A DNA stretch of 62,383 bases from Tritrichomonas foetus (GCA_001839685.1 MLAK01000729.1:8138-70520), one strand, 5' to 3'; counted from the first letter of the stretch, positions 51,039 through 61,583 are shown. Numbers and translations are program-made. The notes: generated by a model not told the origin, from the letters alone.

Positions 51039-52923
51039 ATGGATCCAAAATCATATTTTTCTGATGTTATTACACTCCAAAATAAGATGATGGACTTGGA
51101 TAATAGTAATATTTCGGATTTCATTGAATATTCAAAAGTCAATTTTTCTCAATCAAAATCTAAAGTATTACAATTATTAATTAGTTTAAGATCACTTGCA
51201 ACAGCAAGACCATTTATTTTAATGTTTGCAAGAACAATTATATTTGAATTTCATGAAGAAATCGTCACTTTTTTTGCTTCAGATGAACTAACTAAAATTT
51301 TTTTGGGAAACAATTCACTTTTGTTAGCACTTTTCGATATTGGTGCAGTTACAATTGATTCGATCTTGAAATACTCCGATAGTTTAAACACATTTAAATT
51401 CTTTTTTGAGCAGATTCAATCTAATAAAAATGATTATTTTTGCTCCAAAGTCGATCAAATTCCAATGCTGTATTACTTTTGTCAAAAAATCAAATACGAA
51501 GAACATCATTTATGTCAAATTGAAGGAAATAACGCCGAAAGAATTGCAGCTTCAATTAGATTCGATGATTTAAACAACTTCCAATATTTTACACGATCAA
51601 GACCATTTAATTCAAAAATTATGTATTCGATTTATGACACAAATGGAATAGTAAGTTGTATTTGGAAAATGCCAACATTTCTCGAATATGCCGCATTTTA
51701 TGGATCATCTAAAGTTTTTAATTACTTACTGAGATTGTACGATGAAAATGATCTTTATCCTGAAGAAAATGTGATGGAATATGCTGTTGCAGGTGGTGAT
51801 CGAGAAATTATTCATCAACTTGAAGAAAGAAACATGACTTTCACTGTTCAATGCTTGAAAAACTCCATCACATATTTCAATAAGGGAATTTATGATTACA
51901 TAATTAGAAATTCTACAAATAGTGAAGAATTATCATCATATGAAATAATTTTTGATTCTCTTTCTAGTTATAATATCCAGAGTTTTATGACCTTTTTCAC
52001 TAAAGATAAATTGTTTCTGAAAAATGAAAATAATGAAACACTTCTTCACATTGCTGTTAAGAATGGATACTATGATATTGTCGAGTTTTTGCTTAATGAA
52101 TTTAGAGATTTTGATATTAATGCACAAGATAGTTATCAACGAACTCCCTTTTTGGTTTCCATTATGAATGAGAACTTTGAAATTATGAAACTTCTGTTTA
52201 ATCAAAAGTCAAATGATAAAAATATAACAGATTCTTTAGGTCAAAATGCTTTACATTATGCAGCAGCAATTGACAATATAGAAATATTTAAATATCTATT
52301 AGACAAAATACCAACAATTGAAGATAAAGTTGGAAACTTACCTCTTCATTCTGCTGCCATTCATGGAAAGCTAAAGATTTTAGAATTCATACTAGAAAAT
52401 AATTTCCAAAGTGTTTATTTGCTAACGAAGCAAAAACAGACTATTATGCATTTGGCTGCAGGTAATGGTCATCTTGATTTAGTAGATTATTTTATCTTTA
52501 TTTTCCAAGATGAAATAGGTGATTTTGTAAATCAACCTGATAAAAACGGTCAGACAGCTCTTCATTTAGCTGCGATAAATGGAAAACTTGACGTTGTTCA
52601 AGCTTTGGCAGGTATTAATGAAATAAAAATAAATATAACAGATGTAAATGTTTTAAAGTAATTTTTTATGGTGTTTCCTTCATAAAGTTTAGAGAACTCC
52701 ATTACATTTAGCAGCAATGTCGAATAATTTGAATATAATTGATTTCCTTTCAGGAATTGAAGGAATTGACTTGAATATTAGAGATAAGAAAGGGAATACT
52801 CCTGTTAATTATCTTTCTGATGAAGATAAAATGAGATATGAAGTGATATTTGACGGAAAAATTCTGAATAGAACAGATATAAGTGTTAGTGAAAACAATA
52901 ATGATATATATTTAGTTGAATAA
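51039..52923 (+). CDS. Ankyrin-repeat protein, frame interrupted near the C-terminus
   Basis: From the ATG at 51039 the frame runs 540 residues: an N-terminal helical domain common in trichomonad ankyrin proteins (about 1-190), then ankyrin repeats from about 205 to the end (ETLLHIAVKNGYYDIVEFLL, QNALHYAAAIDNIEIF, QTALHLAAINGKLDVV). It stops at TAA 52659-52661 within a repeat. After about 35-45 extra AT-rich bases the next repeat resumes in another frame (TPLHLAAMSNNLNIIDFL, then a final NTPVNYL) and ends at 52923. The insert could be an intron with poor consensus, for example 52658-52694 (GTAATT...TTTAGAG) or 52650-52692, both of which restore the frame, or a recent insertion. Ankyrin proteins bind other proteins; the partner is unknown. 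Confidence 0.8.
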
Positions 52924-53574
52924 GGAATAAAAGTAAAACTTCATCCGATAATTAGAGAAGCATTTTTGTGTGGTTTTTCAATATTTTTGAAAGGTATAGA
53001 ATGGAAAGTCTATTCAATTTTTCTTAATCGTCGGACCTTTTCGAATTGAATCTTTACGATTGTGAAAAGTGTTTATATCTCGAATTTTACTTCTAAATTT
53101 ATTATTGAGGTAATTATCAAGTATATTCCAGAATTTTTCTGGGTTTTACAGAAGTAAAAGTTTTACTACAGATATTATTTAAGAGAGTTATCAATTCTTA
53201 CAGTAAACTACAGAATTTAAAGTACTTTTCTGAATATTGAAATAAGTTTGAATATGTTCTTTTGATAGCGGGAATGAAATAAATTGAAATTCTCGAAGTA
53301 ATTCATGATGATTCCTTTTAAGATATGTATTTTACGAATTAAAATATTCATAAATGAATTTCATTCCAGATGTGGCCAACAATGTTATTTAAAAATCGAG
53401 ATTTATTTACAATACGATTTATTAATAAATTCTCCATTTTTGTTTAAAGTTTATGAAAAAAATAAATATTTGAGATTTTCTATAGATTTGAATTTTTCTG
53501 TTCAGAATCAATTGATAATATATTCAATCCTATAGAATATTCAAATGTTTTATTTCTTCACAATTCATAAAATC
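52924..53574. other. Intergenic, no gene seen
   Basis: AT-rich. The FHA-like frame is open from an ATG at 53545, but the ATG at 53575 is preferred. No other feature. Confidence 0.45.
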
Positions 53575-54162
53575 ATGGATTTTGCACTTCTCGTTCTCAT
53601 TGAAGCAAAGTTTAAGCTGCCGAAATGCATCATACTTGACAAAAGAGTAACAAACATCGGAATGAGTAAAACAAATGAGCTTACTTTCGATTCCTCTTCG
53701 AATATGAAATATCACCTCGGCAAAATTTCCCATAAAAGAATTGACGATAAATGCGTTTTTGTAATTGAAGATACTTCTCACCATGGAACAATCAGAGTAA
53801 ATAACAGGAAAAATAAACATTCCCAAATAATTCTAAAAAATAATGATTTCATTTCCTTCACATCAGCCAAATCGTATGATGGCCAAGAAAATTTTTGCTG
53901 CAAGTACATGTTTTTCAAACCCTACGAATTAAAATATTCACTTGATCTACCAAAAAGTCATAATAAAAGAATCCCTGAAAATCACTGTGAAAAAGTTTGT
54001 AAAGGCGAACTTTTTGATAGTCAGTGTATCAATGATAATTCAAAAGTACACAACCTGGAAATACGTTTATTTTCATTAAATAAACTGAACTTTTTCGAAT
54101 CTTGGAAACAACTTCCCGACTCTCTGATGCTTAATTTACAGCAACGAATTTTTGCTGAATAG
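53575..54162 (+). CDS. FHA-like domain protein
   Basis: 195 residues from the ATG at 53575 (the frame also has an ATG at 53545, adding a ten-residue hydrophobic piece). Residues about 18-95 resemble a forkhead-associated domain: VTNIGMSKTNELTF, then HLGKISHKRI, then EDTSHHGTIRVNN, corresponding to the IGR, SRxH and D-x-S-x-N-G-T-x-V-N positions. The GR arginine is replaced (I-G-M-S) and the serine-arginine of the loop is degenerate, so phospho-threonine binding may be weak or lost. No other domain is recognised in the C-terminal half. A RING gene follows on the same strand about 860 bases away. Confidence 0.6.
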   Translation: MDFALLVLIEAKFKLPKCIILDKRVTNIGMSKTNELTFDSSSNMKYHLGKISHKRIDDKCVFVIEDTSHHGTIRVNNRKNKHSQIILKNNDFISFTSAKSYDGQENFCCKYMFFKPYELKYSLDLPKSHNKRIPENHCEKVCKGELFDSQCINDNSKVHNLEIRLFSLNKLNFFESWKQLPDSLMLNLQQRIFAE

Positions 54163-55019
54163 ATCTCAACCAATAAAAAATGCCAAAATTCGCTTGATTA
54201 CAATTATCGAAATTATACGTTATTTCTAAAATCTCAAGGCAGATGAAAAATTTTGCCCTTTCCACTAGATCAAAGAGTTACTCAAATATTTCTCTATATT
54301 ATCCCTACTATGTGGACAATTTTATCGAATTTATCTTGTAATACACCAATTTTATTGAATTTGAATTTTCCGAAAGATTGATGCTTAGATTTTTTTTCAA
54401 ACTTTGCCAACATGCACAATTTCGTCAGAATGTATTAACATCGATTTATAAAGCATTTTCGTCTTTTGGTTGTCGAGAATTACGTTCTCAAAAAAAATTC
54501 ACTATTTGATCAAAGTCTAATGAACAAATTGTATTCAACTCACACAAAATCATGAACATTCTTATTAATAAAGAAGGAAATTGAATTTAATTCTGAAATT
54601 ATTTGAGAATCTTATTTTTTGGGCATAATTTTTTTTCTTTCTTAAAATCCTTTTGAAGGAGCTTATCCATGTAAATACTCTCAAAAATCAAGGATATGTC
54701 GCATATGTGTGGGAAAAAAGTAGATTTTCATTTTCAATGGAATAGACGATTATAATGTATTCAAAACAATAAGTATTTCTAAAAAAATTGCTTTTTTTAT
54801 TAAATCGAAGAATATCTCAAAAATAAAAAGACAAAATCTTTTAATATTTTGGATATATTATTTTTTAATTATGCTAATTATATGGAGAAAATATAAATAA
54901 AATCATAAGCGTAGAAGCATAGGTTGTGTACTTTTGATAATTCGAATTCCACTTCAAATGAATTCATTCGTGGAAGTATCAGTCAAATTCTTGATAAAGA
55001 TGTAAATCGCCTGAATAAA
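54163..55019. other. Intergenic, or 5' extension of the RING gene
   Basis: AT-rich. The RING frame is open upstream of its first ATG back to a TAG at 54912-54914 and reads protein-like there (SISQILDKDVNRLNKM), but there is no ATG in that part. Nothing else seen. Confidence 0.4.
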
Positions 55020-55631
55020 ATGAATAGTTTCTCAGATTTAGGAAATGAAATTATCAAGCCGAAATTGAGTGAACATTTGAACTGTCCAATTTGTTTGGGT
55101 TCTTATAATCAAAAGGAAAAGCTCACATGTGGTCACACTTTTTGTAGAGATTGTATCAAACACTGGATTAAAATTCAAAAATTAAATGGACCTACTTTAA
55201 CATGCCCAGTATGCAGACAAGAATTCTGTCAGAACCAAATCTGTTGTGAGAGCAATGATCAAAATAATGAATTTCGTATAATTTCATATGTTCCATTATT
55301 AAGAATTTTAGGGATTGATAGTGACTTTAATCATAATAGCGTTGATAAGTTAAAAAATTTGACTATCACCATGAAGTGGAACAATGAATCCAAAAATGCT
55401 TTGTATGCTTGTTTGGATCGAATTGATAACTATGAAAATTTGTTTTTGCTCTTTCTGTCACTCATAAAACTTGATTATAGAAGCGTGTATGAAATGAACG
55501 ATCAAGATATAGATATTGTTGCACAAAATCTTAATATCAAAATTTTAGATTCTCAAAGGAAAAAGGAGGAAGTTTTATATGCAATCGTTTTTATGGATCC
55601 TCGTGCAAAAAATATGTTAAACAATCAATAA
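55020..55631 (+). CDS. RING-finger protein, probable E3 ubiquitin ligase
   Basis: 203 residues from the first ATG at 55020. Residues about 20-65 are a complete RING: CPIC, then CGHTFCRDCI, then CPVC, the C3HC4 ligand order, typical of E3 ligases that recruit E2 enzymes. The rest (YVPLLRILGI, then helical LFLLFLSLIKLDYRSVYEM) has no known domain. The open frame upstream of the ATG looks coding for about 30 codons, so the true N-terminus may lie further 5', perhaps behind an unseen intron. Substrate unknown. Confidence 0.8.
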   Translation: MNSFSDLGNEIIKPKLSEHLNCPICLGSYNQKEKLTCGHTFCRDCIKHWIKIQKLNGPTLTCPVCRQEFCQNQICCESNDQNNEFRIISYVPLLRILGIDSDFNHNSVDKLKNLTITMKWNNESKNALYACLDRIDNYENLFLLFLSLIKLDYRSVYEMNDQDIDIVAQNLNIKILDSQRKKEEVLYAIVFMDPRAKNMLNNQ

Positions 55632-56282
55632 TATCACCAAAATCCATTTATTTTTTTTGAGATAATTTCAGAGATTTTTTTTTCAATATTTGTGATTTTT
55701 TATTTTTTTATTTTTTGAATTTGGAAATAGATTGAACATGTTTTCTATTGGTTTATTTTAACCGCCAAGAAGTGATTTAAACACTGGTATGATAACAGCT
55801 ACTGGTATCTCGGATCGTTCAATCCAATTTTCATAACAAAACTTTGATAAAAACTTTTCAAACTGATTGACACAAAAGGGGAAAAATGAAAGAAACCTGG
55901 AAAATTATTGAAAATAGCCATATATAGTTGTTACTAACGCAAGAGTGAATAACAAAAATTAAATAAACCTGAAAAAAGCAGAATTATTTCCAATAAATAA
56001 CAAGATATTATTGCTTCAATTCTATATTGAAAGAAAAAGAAATATTCAATCAAATCAAATAGATTATAATTCAAAACATAACGCATTCTATGCATATACA
56101 AAAAGTTTATTCGTTGGACAATAATTCAATGAAATGTCAAATTTGACATAAAATTTCAAGGTGTTTATAAATAAATAAATTATTTTCTTTGGAAATAGCT
56201 TCGTAATTCAAAAGAAATGCATAGAAAAATAAATTGAATATTGGAACAATGTCGAAAAAATTTTTTATCTCAAAAATAATAA
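55632..56282. other. Intergenic
   Basis: T-rich stretch after the RING stop, one AACCG word near 55760, and the promoter of the next Myb. No clear initiator directly before the Myb ATG. Confidence 0.4.
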
Positions 56283-56927
56283 ATGAAAAGAATTACGCCA
56301 TGCAATGATACAAAAGCACATTCAAAAAGGCTTTTTACTCCCGCTGAAGATGAACGTATTAAAGAGCTTGTCCGCGTGCTCGGCGAGAAAGCCTGGAAAA
56401 AAATAGCAGCGGAGCTCGTAAATCGAACCGCAAGGCAATGCCGGGAAAGATGGAAGAACTATTTATCGCCAACCGTCAAGAATCTACCATGGAGCGAAAG
56501 TGACGACCAAAAACTCATAGAATTGATCATGCAATATGGCACTCACTGGTCTCGAATTGCTAAGTTTTTCGATTTTCGAACAGACATCAATGTGAAGAAT
56601 AGGTGGGTCCTTTTGAAGAGGAAAGAAATCAAAGAACGAAAGATCAAATCTAAAAATGCCAAAAAACAAACAAACAATTTGGCAAGAAAATCATCACCTA
56701 GTCGACGAAACAACCATACTGACAATAAAGATGCTCATAAACCTTCCAATAATTACGAAAGTATCGCCATTCATAATGATAATGAAGATGGAAATAAAAT
56801 TGCGAAAAGCGCAGAAAATGATATTATTGAAAGTGAAAAATGTCAACAGCAGTTCATAGATTTTTGGGATATAACTTCTTGGGAAATTGGGGAAGAAAGT
56901 GACTTGATTAGTCCCAATTTTTTTTGA
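56283..56927 (+). CDS. R2R3-type Myb DNA-binding protein (subfamily C)
   Basis: 214 residues from an ATG. R2 about residues 16-65 (RLFTPAEDERIKELV, then RQCRERWKNYLSP, cysteine kept) and R3 about 66-115 (WSESDDQKLIELI, then DINVKNRWVLLKR). A strongly basic segment follows (KERKIKSKNAKK), likely nuclear. The C-terminus is acidic and aromatic (FWDITSWEIGEESD), a possible activation region. R2 is nearest to the classical Myb sequence of those in this window. Codon use is more GC-rich at the start than in the other Mybs, so it may evolve under stronger constraint. Confidence 0.9.
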   Translation: MKRITPCNDTKAHSKRLFTPAEDERIKELVRVLGEKAWKKIAAELVNRTARQCRERWKNYLSPTVKNLPWSESDDQKLIELIMQYGTHWSRIAKFFDFRTDINVKNRWVLLKRKEIKERKIKSKNAKKQTNNLARKSSPSRRNNHTDNKDAHKPSNNYESIAIHNDNEDGNKIAKSAENDIIESEKCQQQFIDFWDITSWEIGEESDLISPNFF

Positions 56928-57456
56928 TATAATAATATGATTTTATCATTATTGTTACTTAGTTTCACCCTAAATAATATTCAAATTTTAACATTTTGTC
57001 TTATGAATAACCAAAGATATATGTTTTTTTTTTTGTTACATTTTTGTGTATTGAGAATATTCAATATTTGAAAAAAGATTTTGTAAAATTGAGAAAGAAA
57101 ATTGAGGAATATGAATTCAATAAAACGGGTATGAACTTAATTTAAAATAATTTTGAGAGAATCTAACGTAATGCCGCTATCAATTTTCTTCAACTTTTTG
57201 CAAGAAAGATTTATACCTTTCCGATAATGACCCAAAAAATGATAATTCAAAATAAAATTCGAAAATAATAAAATGGAGGATGTATGATCATTAAATACAG
57301 TCATGTTTTATATGATTCAAGAAATATATTGTTATTTCAATACATAAATGGTCGCTAATTTCGAATGGGATTTAGTAACGTCCTTTTTTCTCTATTTGAA
57401 AAATTATCATACATTGCTATACTCTAATAATCAGAATTGTACAAATCCCAAAATCA
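56928..57456. other. Intergenic
   Basis: Between two plus-strand genes; AT-rich. No clear initiator before the next ATG. Nothing else seen. Confidence 0.45.
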
Positions 57457-59409
57457 ATGAGCGAATCGGAAAACAGTTTTGATAACTTTGAATCAGACTT
57501 CGACAACGATGATGGGCCTTCAGTCGAAAGCGAAAAATTGTCATCTTCCAAAGAAAATTCAGAAAAATTAAATAACGGAAATTCAGAAAGTGAAAAAGAA
57601 AGTGAAAGCGATAGTTATTCTTCACAATCTTATTCTTCTCTTTCACAAAAGTCATCAAACGCAGGAATTCTTGAAGAAAAAAATATGGAAAATATCGGAA
57701 TACTATTGAATGATGAAAATGAAGAAAACGATAGCAAATCAACAAGTGAAAGCGAAAATAATGAAAATATCCAAAAAAATCGGTCAAATGAACCATTTCA
57801 AAATGATGATAATCATTCATCTGAAAAAGAAGAAAATGAAAATCATAAATCTGAAAATGAAGTTGAACATAATTCAAATGACATGGATCCATTAATTAAC
57901 TTAAAAACTAAAAATTATGAATCTGAAAAAGACAAAAGTGAAAAAGACGAAAATGATGAGAGTGAAAAAGATGAAGAGAGAAATGATGAGAGTGAAAATG
58001 ATGTTCTAAAACGAAAAGTTCATCAGAAAAAGACAGAACTTGAAAAGCCAAAATTAAATTTAAGCAATAAAGTTGATGACTTGATTAATATTGGCTCACA
58101 AAAGGAAGAGGAAGAAGAGGAGAACGAGCCAACTCCAGAAAAAAATGATGATTCAACATTTTTCACATCAAACAAAAGCTATTTGCCAAATGGTGGATCA
58201 CAACGACGAAATGTTCAAACACAATCAAATACTGTCTTTTCAACAGTAGATGATCCAAACGAAAATGAAAATGAATCGCAAACACCAACTTTTGAGCCAA
58301 AAGCAAAACGTCAAAGTGTAAGAAAATTTGGGAACAACAACACCAGCCTAAATCACGAAAATTCAGAAAAATTAGAAAGTTCAGAGAATGAAAATCAGAC
58401 CCAAAAGAAAAATCCACGAAAGAAACCGAAAGACAGGATGACAATCTTAAAAGAAAGAGCTTTGAATATGGAAAATTTAGATGACCTTACAAATGACGAA
58501 TTTGAAAGTCTAATTTCTCTTTTAAACGAAGAACGAAAACAAATTATTAACAATAGAAAGTTCTCTGAAGGCAATAAAATTAATTTTGTTATAAATCATG
58601 TAAATAAAAGTTATGAAAATAAAAGAAAGCGTGAACTCCATAAGCAAGAATACAATAAATACATTGAACAAAAAGAAGAGTTTGAAGAGTTGTTGAAACG
58701 CTTTGATCATGAAACTAGTGAAATGCTGCATGAAATAGATATTCGTAACCGTGAAGCAATAGTCAAAATGGAGAAACAACATGAACATGAATCAAATGAA
58801 CATTATTTACATTGGATGTCTGATTCAAAAGTAAGGCAATACAATCGTGCAAGCCAACAGTTAATGTTAAATCGGAAACAAATGCAGCTTTTATTAGATC
58901 AATGTCGATTTACTGAAGCTGAAGCAATTCAACAAATTATTAATAAGCAAGAACGAAGAGAACAAGCAAATGCTCACAAAGCAATGCAGCATGATTATGA
59001 TGAATCATTAAAAGCTCTGAATGAAAAACAACAAAATGAGATCGATTTCATTATTCAAAAAGGACGAATTCGAAGGCAACAATTGCAACAAAAAAGAGCA
59101 AATGAAAGATTAACTTTAATGAATAAAGAAAAGAAAATAAATGCAATTGCACAACAAGTTGCTGATCCAGATCGTGTTTGGAATCTCGCACAGAATCAAA
59201 GAATTAATGAGATATATAAAAAGAAAGATGAAAGAACTTTACCGCCAATAAATACGGCCTCAGTTTCAACTACTAGCTCAACAAACACTGGCCATTCTTT
59301 GACAGCAAGAACAAAAAATCCATCAACAGTAATTAAATTACCACCTTTGATTATGAGAAGACCAACTCGAAGAAGCAATTTACAATATGCAAGTGAATCA
59401 GCAAGATAA
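57457..59409 (+). CDS. Charged coiled-coil protein, paralog of the 389-1783 gene
   Basis: 650 residues from an ATG. The first 330 residues are S/E/D/N/K-rich and disordered with repeated E-S-E-K-D phrases. Residues about 340-590 form a coiled coil containing R-Q-Y-N-R-A-S-Q-Q-L near 450, CRFTEAEAIQQI, and R-V-W-N-L-A-Q-N-Q near 580. The end has LPPL. The shared N-x-P-T-P-E-K phrase, the YNR box and the WNL box, in the same order, link it to the 464-residue protein near the left edge. Function is unknown; a structural or axostyle/cytoskeleton role is conceivable but unsupported. It converges with the carboxypeptidase gene. Confidence 0.85.
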   Translation: MSESENSFDNFESDFDNDDGPSVESEKLSSSKENSEKLNNGNSESEKESESDSYSSQSYSSLSQKSSNAGILEEKNMENIGILLNDENEENDSKSTSESENNENIQKNRSNEPFQNDDNHSSEKEENENHKSENEVEHNSNDMDPLINLKTKNYESEKDKSEKDENDESEKDEERNDESENDVLKRKVHQKKTELEKPKLNLSNKVDDLINIGSQKEEEEEENEPTPEKNDDSTFFTSNKSYLPNGGSQRRNVQTQSNTVFSTVDDPNENENESQTPTFEPKAKRQSVRKFGNNNTSLNHENSEKLESSENENQTQKKNPRKKPKDRMTILKERALNMENLDDLTNDEFESLISLLNEERKQIINNRKFSEGNKINFVINHVNKSYENKRKRELHKQEYNKYIEQKEEFEELLKRFDHETSEMLHEIDIRNREAIVKMEKQHEHESNEHYLHWMSDSKVRQYNRASQQLMLNRKQMQLLLDQCRFTEAEAIQQIINKQERREQANAHKAMQHDYDESLKALNEKQQNEIDFIIQKGRIRRQQLQQKRANERLTLMNKEKKINAIAQQVADPDRVWNLAQNQRINEIYKKKDERTLPPINTASVSTTSSTNTGHSLTARTKNPSTVIKLPPLIMRRPTRRSNLQYASESAR

Positions 59410-59774
59410 ATGATTGAAAGTTATATTATATAGAATGTAAATGAAATAGAATTATAATATTATGAATTATATGTTTTAGAACTAAAATATTGTTTTTATT
59501 TTAAAATTAATTTGTAATAGGATTATTTGTATTATTTTCTGAATTTTCTGAAATAATATTTTTCCCAAAAAAAAATTTCTAAAGTTTTGTTATCTTCACT
59601 AAAACAAAATATAATTTATCAAAAATCAGAAATTACAAAAACATATTTTTCCGATAAAGATTTTTTATAATAAATACAGAAATATAACATTTTTTATATT
59701 ATGTAAATATAATTATCTGAATTAATTCACATAATAAACATCATATGATAGATATCTATTTATCATCTACAAAT
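59410..59774. other. Intergenic between convergent genes
   Basis: AT-rich 3' flanks of the coiled-coil and carboxypeptidase genes. No feature seen. Confidence 0.5.
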
Positions 59775-61583
59775 TTATCGATGCGATTGTGATCTGGTCA
59801 TTCTGGATCCTTTCGTCACTTTCATTTTTGTGTTCATTCTTGAAGCCTGTGATGAAATTTTTGTCTGTGCTGTATTTTTTTTGGCTATTTTTGTTGGAGA
59901 TGAAGCCTTCATTCTTGCGGTTTTGGGCCGAATTGAAATTGTTTTGTTATTATTATTGGTAATATTTACTGTGTAATTATTATTTTGATTATTGTTATAT
60001 ATTTTTTTGTTATTCTTTTTTAAATTTTGTGAAAAACTTTTCGAATTATTTTTATATCCATCATTCATTTGATTTGAAGAATTTTCCTCGTTATTTAAGA
60101 GATATTCTTTCGGAAAGATTGCAGTATTACATTCAATTAATTTAAGTAAAGGAGAAGATTCACTAAAGAGATGAAAAAGTGATTCACCAATTCTGGCTCC
60201 AATTTCTTTCCAAATCGTATCATTATATAAAGTATTTGTTCGTGGACCAGATAGAATTCCACCAAATGACGATTCTATTGTAAAACTATTCACAACCCCG
60301 AGTTCTTTAGCAACAACACATCTACTTGCGTCTTTTCGTTGTTGAGGAACAGAAAAAACACATTTTGCCCAACTGAAAGCATCACAGAGATAGGCAATCA
60401 TTTTTGGTAGATATTTTTCTTTATTAGAATCACTTGGACAACCATATGCAAATGTTCCATGTTGTCTAGAATGTCCATGAAAATCAATATAAGCTACAAT
60501 TCCTATTTCTTGATGCAAAGAAAACATTAAATTTTTGGTGGCGAAGACAACAGGATGTTTTTCTGGATCTGGAAGTGACCAAACACGATTTAAATCATCA
60601 CCTTCAAGTCCTGTTCGATAAAACCCCTCAATAACTCCATCAATATTGATCATTGGAACTATTTTAAAAATATACTTCTCCAAAAGAGTCTGGGCAATTG
60701 GCTGACCAGATAAAAGATAATCAATTAAGCCATGAAGGACAATCGAACCATTAGATTCACCTGGATGGATCCGTGCTGTTAAGAAAATGCATTTTTTAGT
60801 TGTATTCGTTGAAGGAAATGTTGAAGAAAAAGGAGAAGTAATTGTTAAGATTGGGCAATCTCTACCGCCCAGAGTTTTACATAGAATCTCCTTTTTTATT
60901 AATGATGGAGCAAATTGGGACCAATCTAAGATATGTTTGGTTAAATCAGTATATGTATAAGGTAATGCATAACAGAGATAACAAACATCATCATCATATT
61001 GAAATTGTAATTGAAATTGAAGAGTTGATCTTTTATTGTGTTTGTTTTTTAAAGTTGTTCCATATGCATAATTAGTTCCTGCTCGAAACCAAGAAAGATT
61101 ATGTAGTTGTGCTGCTTTCTCTGAGTACATGAATACTTTTGAGCCACTTGAAAAAACTCCTGAATTTTTGTTGAACCCGGAAATATAAAATGTCACTTTT
61201 CTATCTTTCCTTAAATTTGACATTTGGAAATAAAACCATTGGCAGCCACCGCTTGGAGTATGGTCATATTCGAGTATACAGTGATAAGCATCGGGGTTTA
61301 GTCTGTAAGCGTACATTAGGTTTCCAGATTCGAATCGAGAATTGAATCGTATTGTTTTATCGTTTTTTAGGACAGGCGGCACTAAACACTTTTCCGGCTG
61401 CTTCATACTGTAGACGAGTGTTCCTCCTTTCCATAAAACTTCCGGCCAAAATGGTTTTTTTGACGCATATGAAAAAGTGCTGCGAGATGTGTCTGAAATT
61501 CCGGGATGATTAATAGATCGTAATTCTTTGACTGATGTCTCTGAAAACGCCCTGAAAATCGGGGTTTTCGAAACTTCTTCCAT
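59775..61583 (-). CDS. Cytosolic carboxypeptidase (CCP/AGBL, M14), likely tubulin deglutamylase
   Basis: 602 residues from an ATG at 61583. The N-terminal domain (about 50-210, with FYFQMSNLRKDRKVTFYI) is the beta-rich domain characteristic of CCP enzymes. The M14 catalytic domain follows: zinc ligands H-P-G-E near 270, then IVPMINIDGVIEGFYR, G-D-D-L-N-R, the third ligand in DFHGHSRQHG, and the catalytic glutamate in TIESSFGG. All key residues are present, so the enzyme should be active in removing glutamates from tubulin or other proteins. The last 100 residues are Asn/Lys-rich and disordered. A TTLL gene lies 13 kb away, giving a possible writer-eraser pair. Confidence 0.93.
   Translation of the reverse strand: MEEVSKTPIFRAFSETSVKELRSINHPGISDTSRSTFSYASKKPFWPEVLWKGGTLVYSMKQPEKCLVPPVLKNDKTIRFNSRFESGNLMYAYRLNPDAYHCILEYDHTPSGGCQWFYFQMSNLRKDRKVTFYISGFNKNSGVFSSGSKVFMYSEKAAQLHNLSWFRAGTNYAYGTTLKNKHNKRSTLQFQLQFQYDDDVCYLCYALPYTYTDLTKHILDWSQFAPSLIKKEILCKTLGGRDCPILTITSPFSSTFPSTNTTKKCIFLTARIHPGESNGSIVLHGLIDYLLSGQPIAQTLLEKYIFKIVPMINIDGVIEGFYRTGLEGDDLNRVWSLPDPEKHPVVFATKNLMFSLHQEIGIVAYIDFHGHSRQHGTFAYGCPSDSNKEKYLPKMIAYLCDAFSWAKCVFSVPQQRKDASRCVVAKELGVVNSFTIESSFGGILSGPRTNTLYNDTIWKEIGARIGESLFHLFSESSPLLKLIECNTAIFPKEYLLNNEENSSNQMNDGYKNNSKSFSQNLKKNNKKIYNNNQNNNYTVNITNNNNKTISIRPKTARMKASSPTKIAKKNTAQTKISSQASRMNTKMKVTKGSRMTRSQSHR

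Noticed and set aside
57431..57892. Minus-strand 153-residue open frame
   Set aside because: F/H/Y-rich mirror of the acidic N-terminus of the coiled-coil protein.
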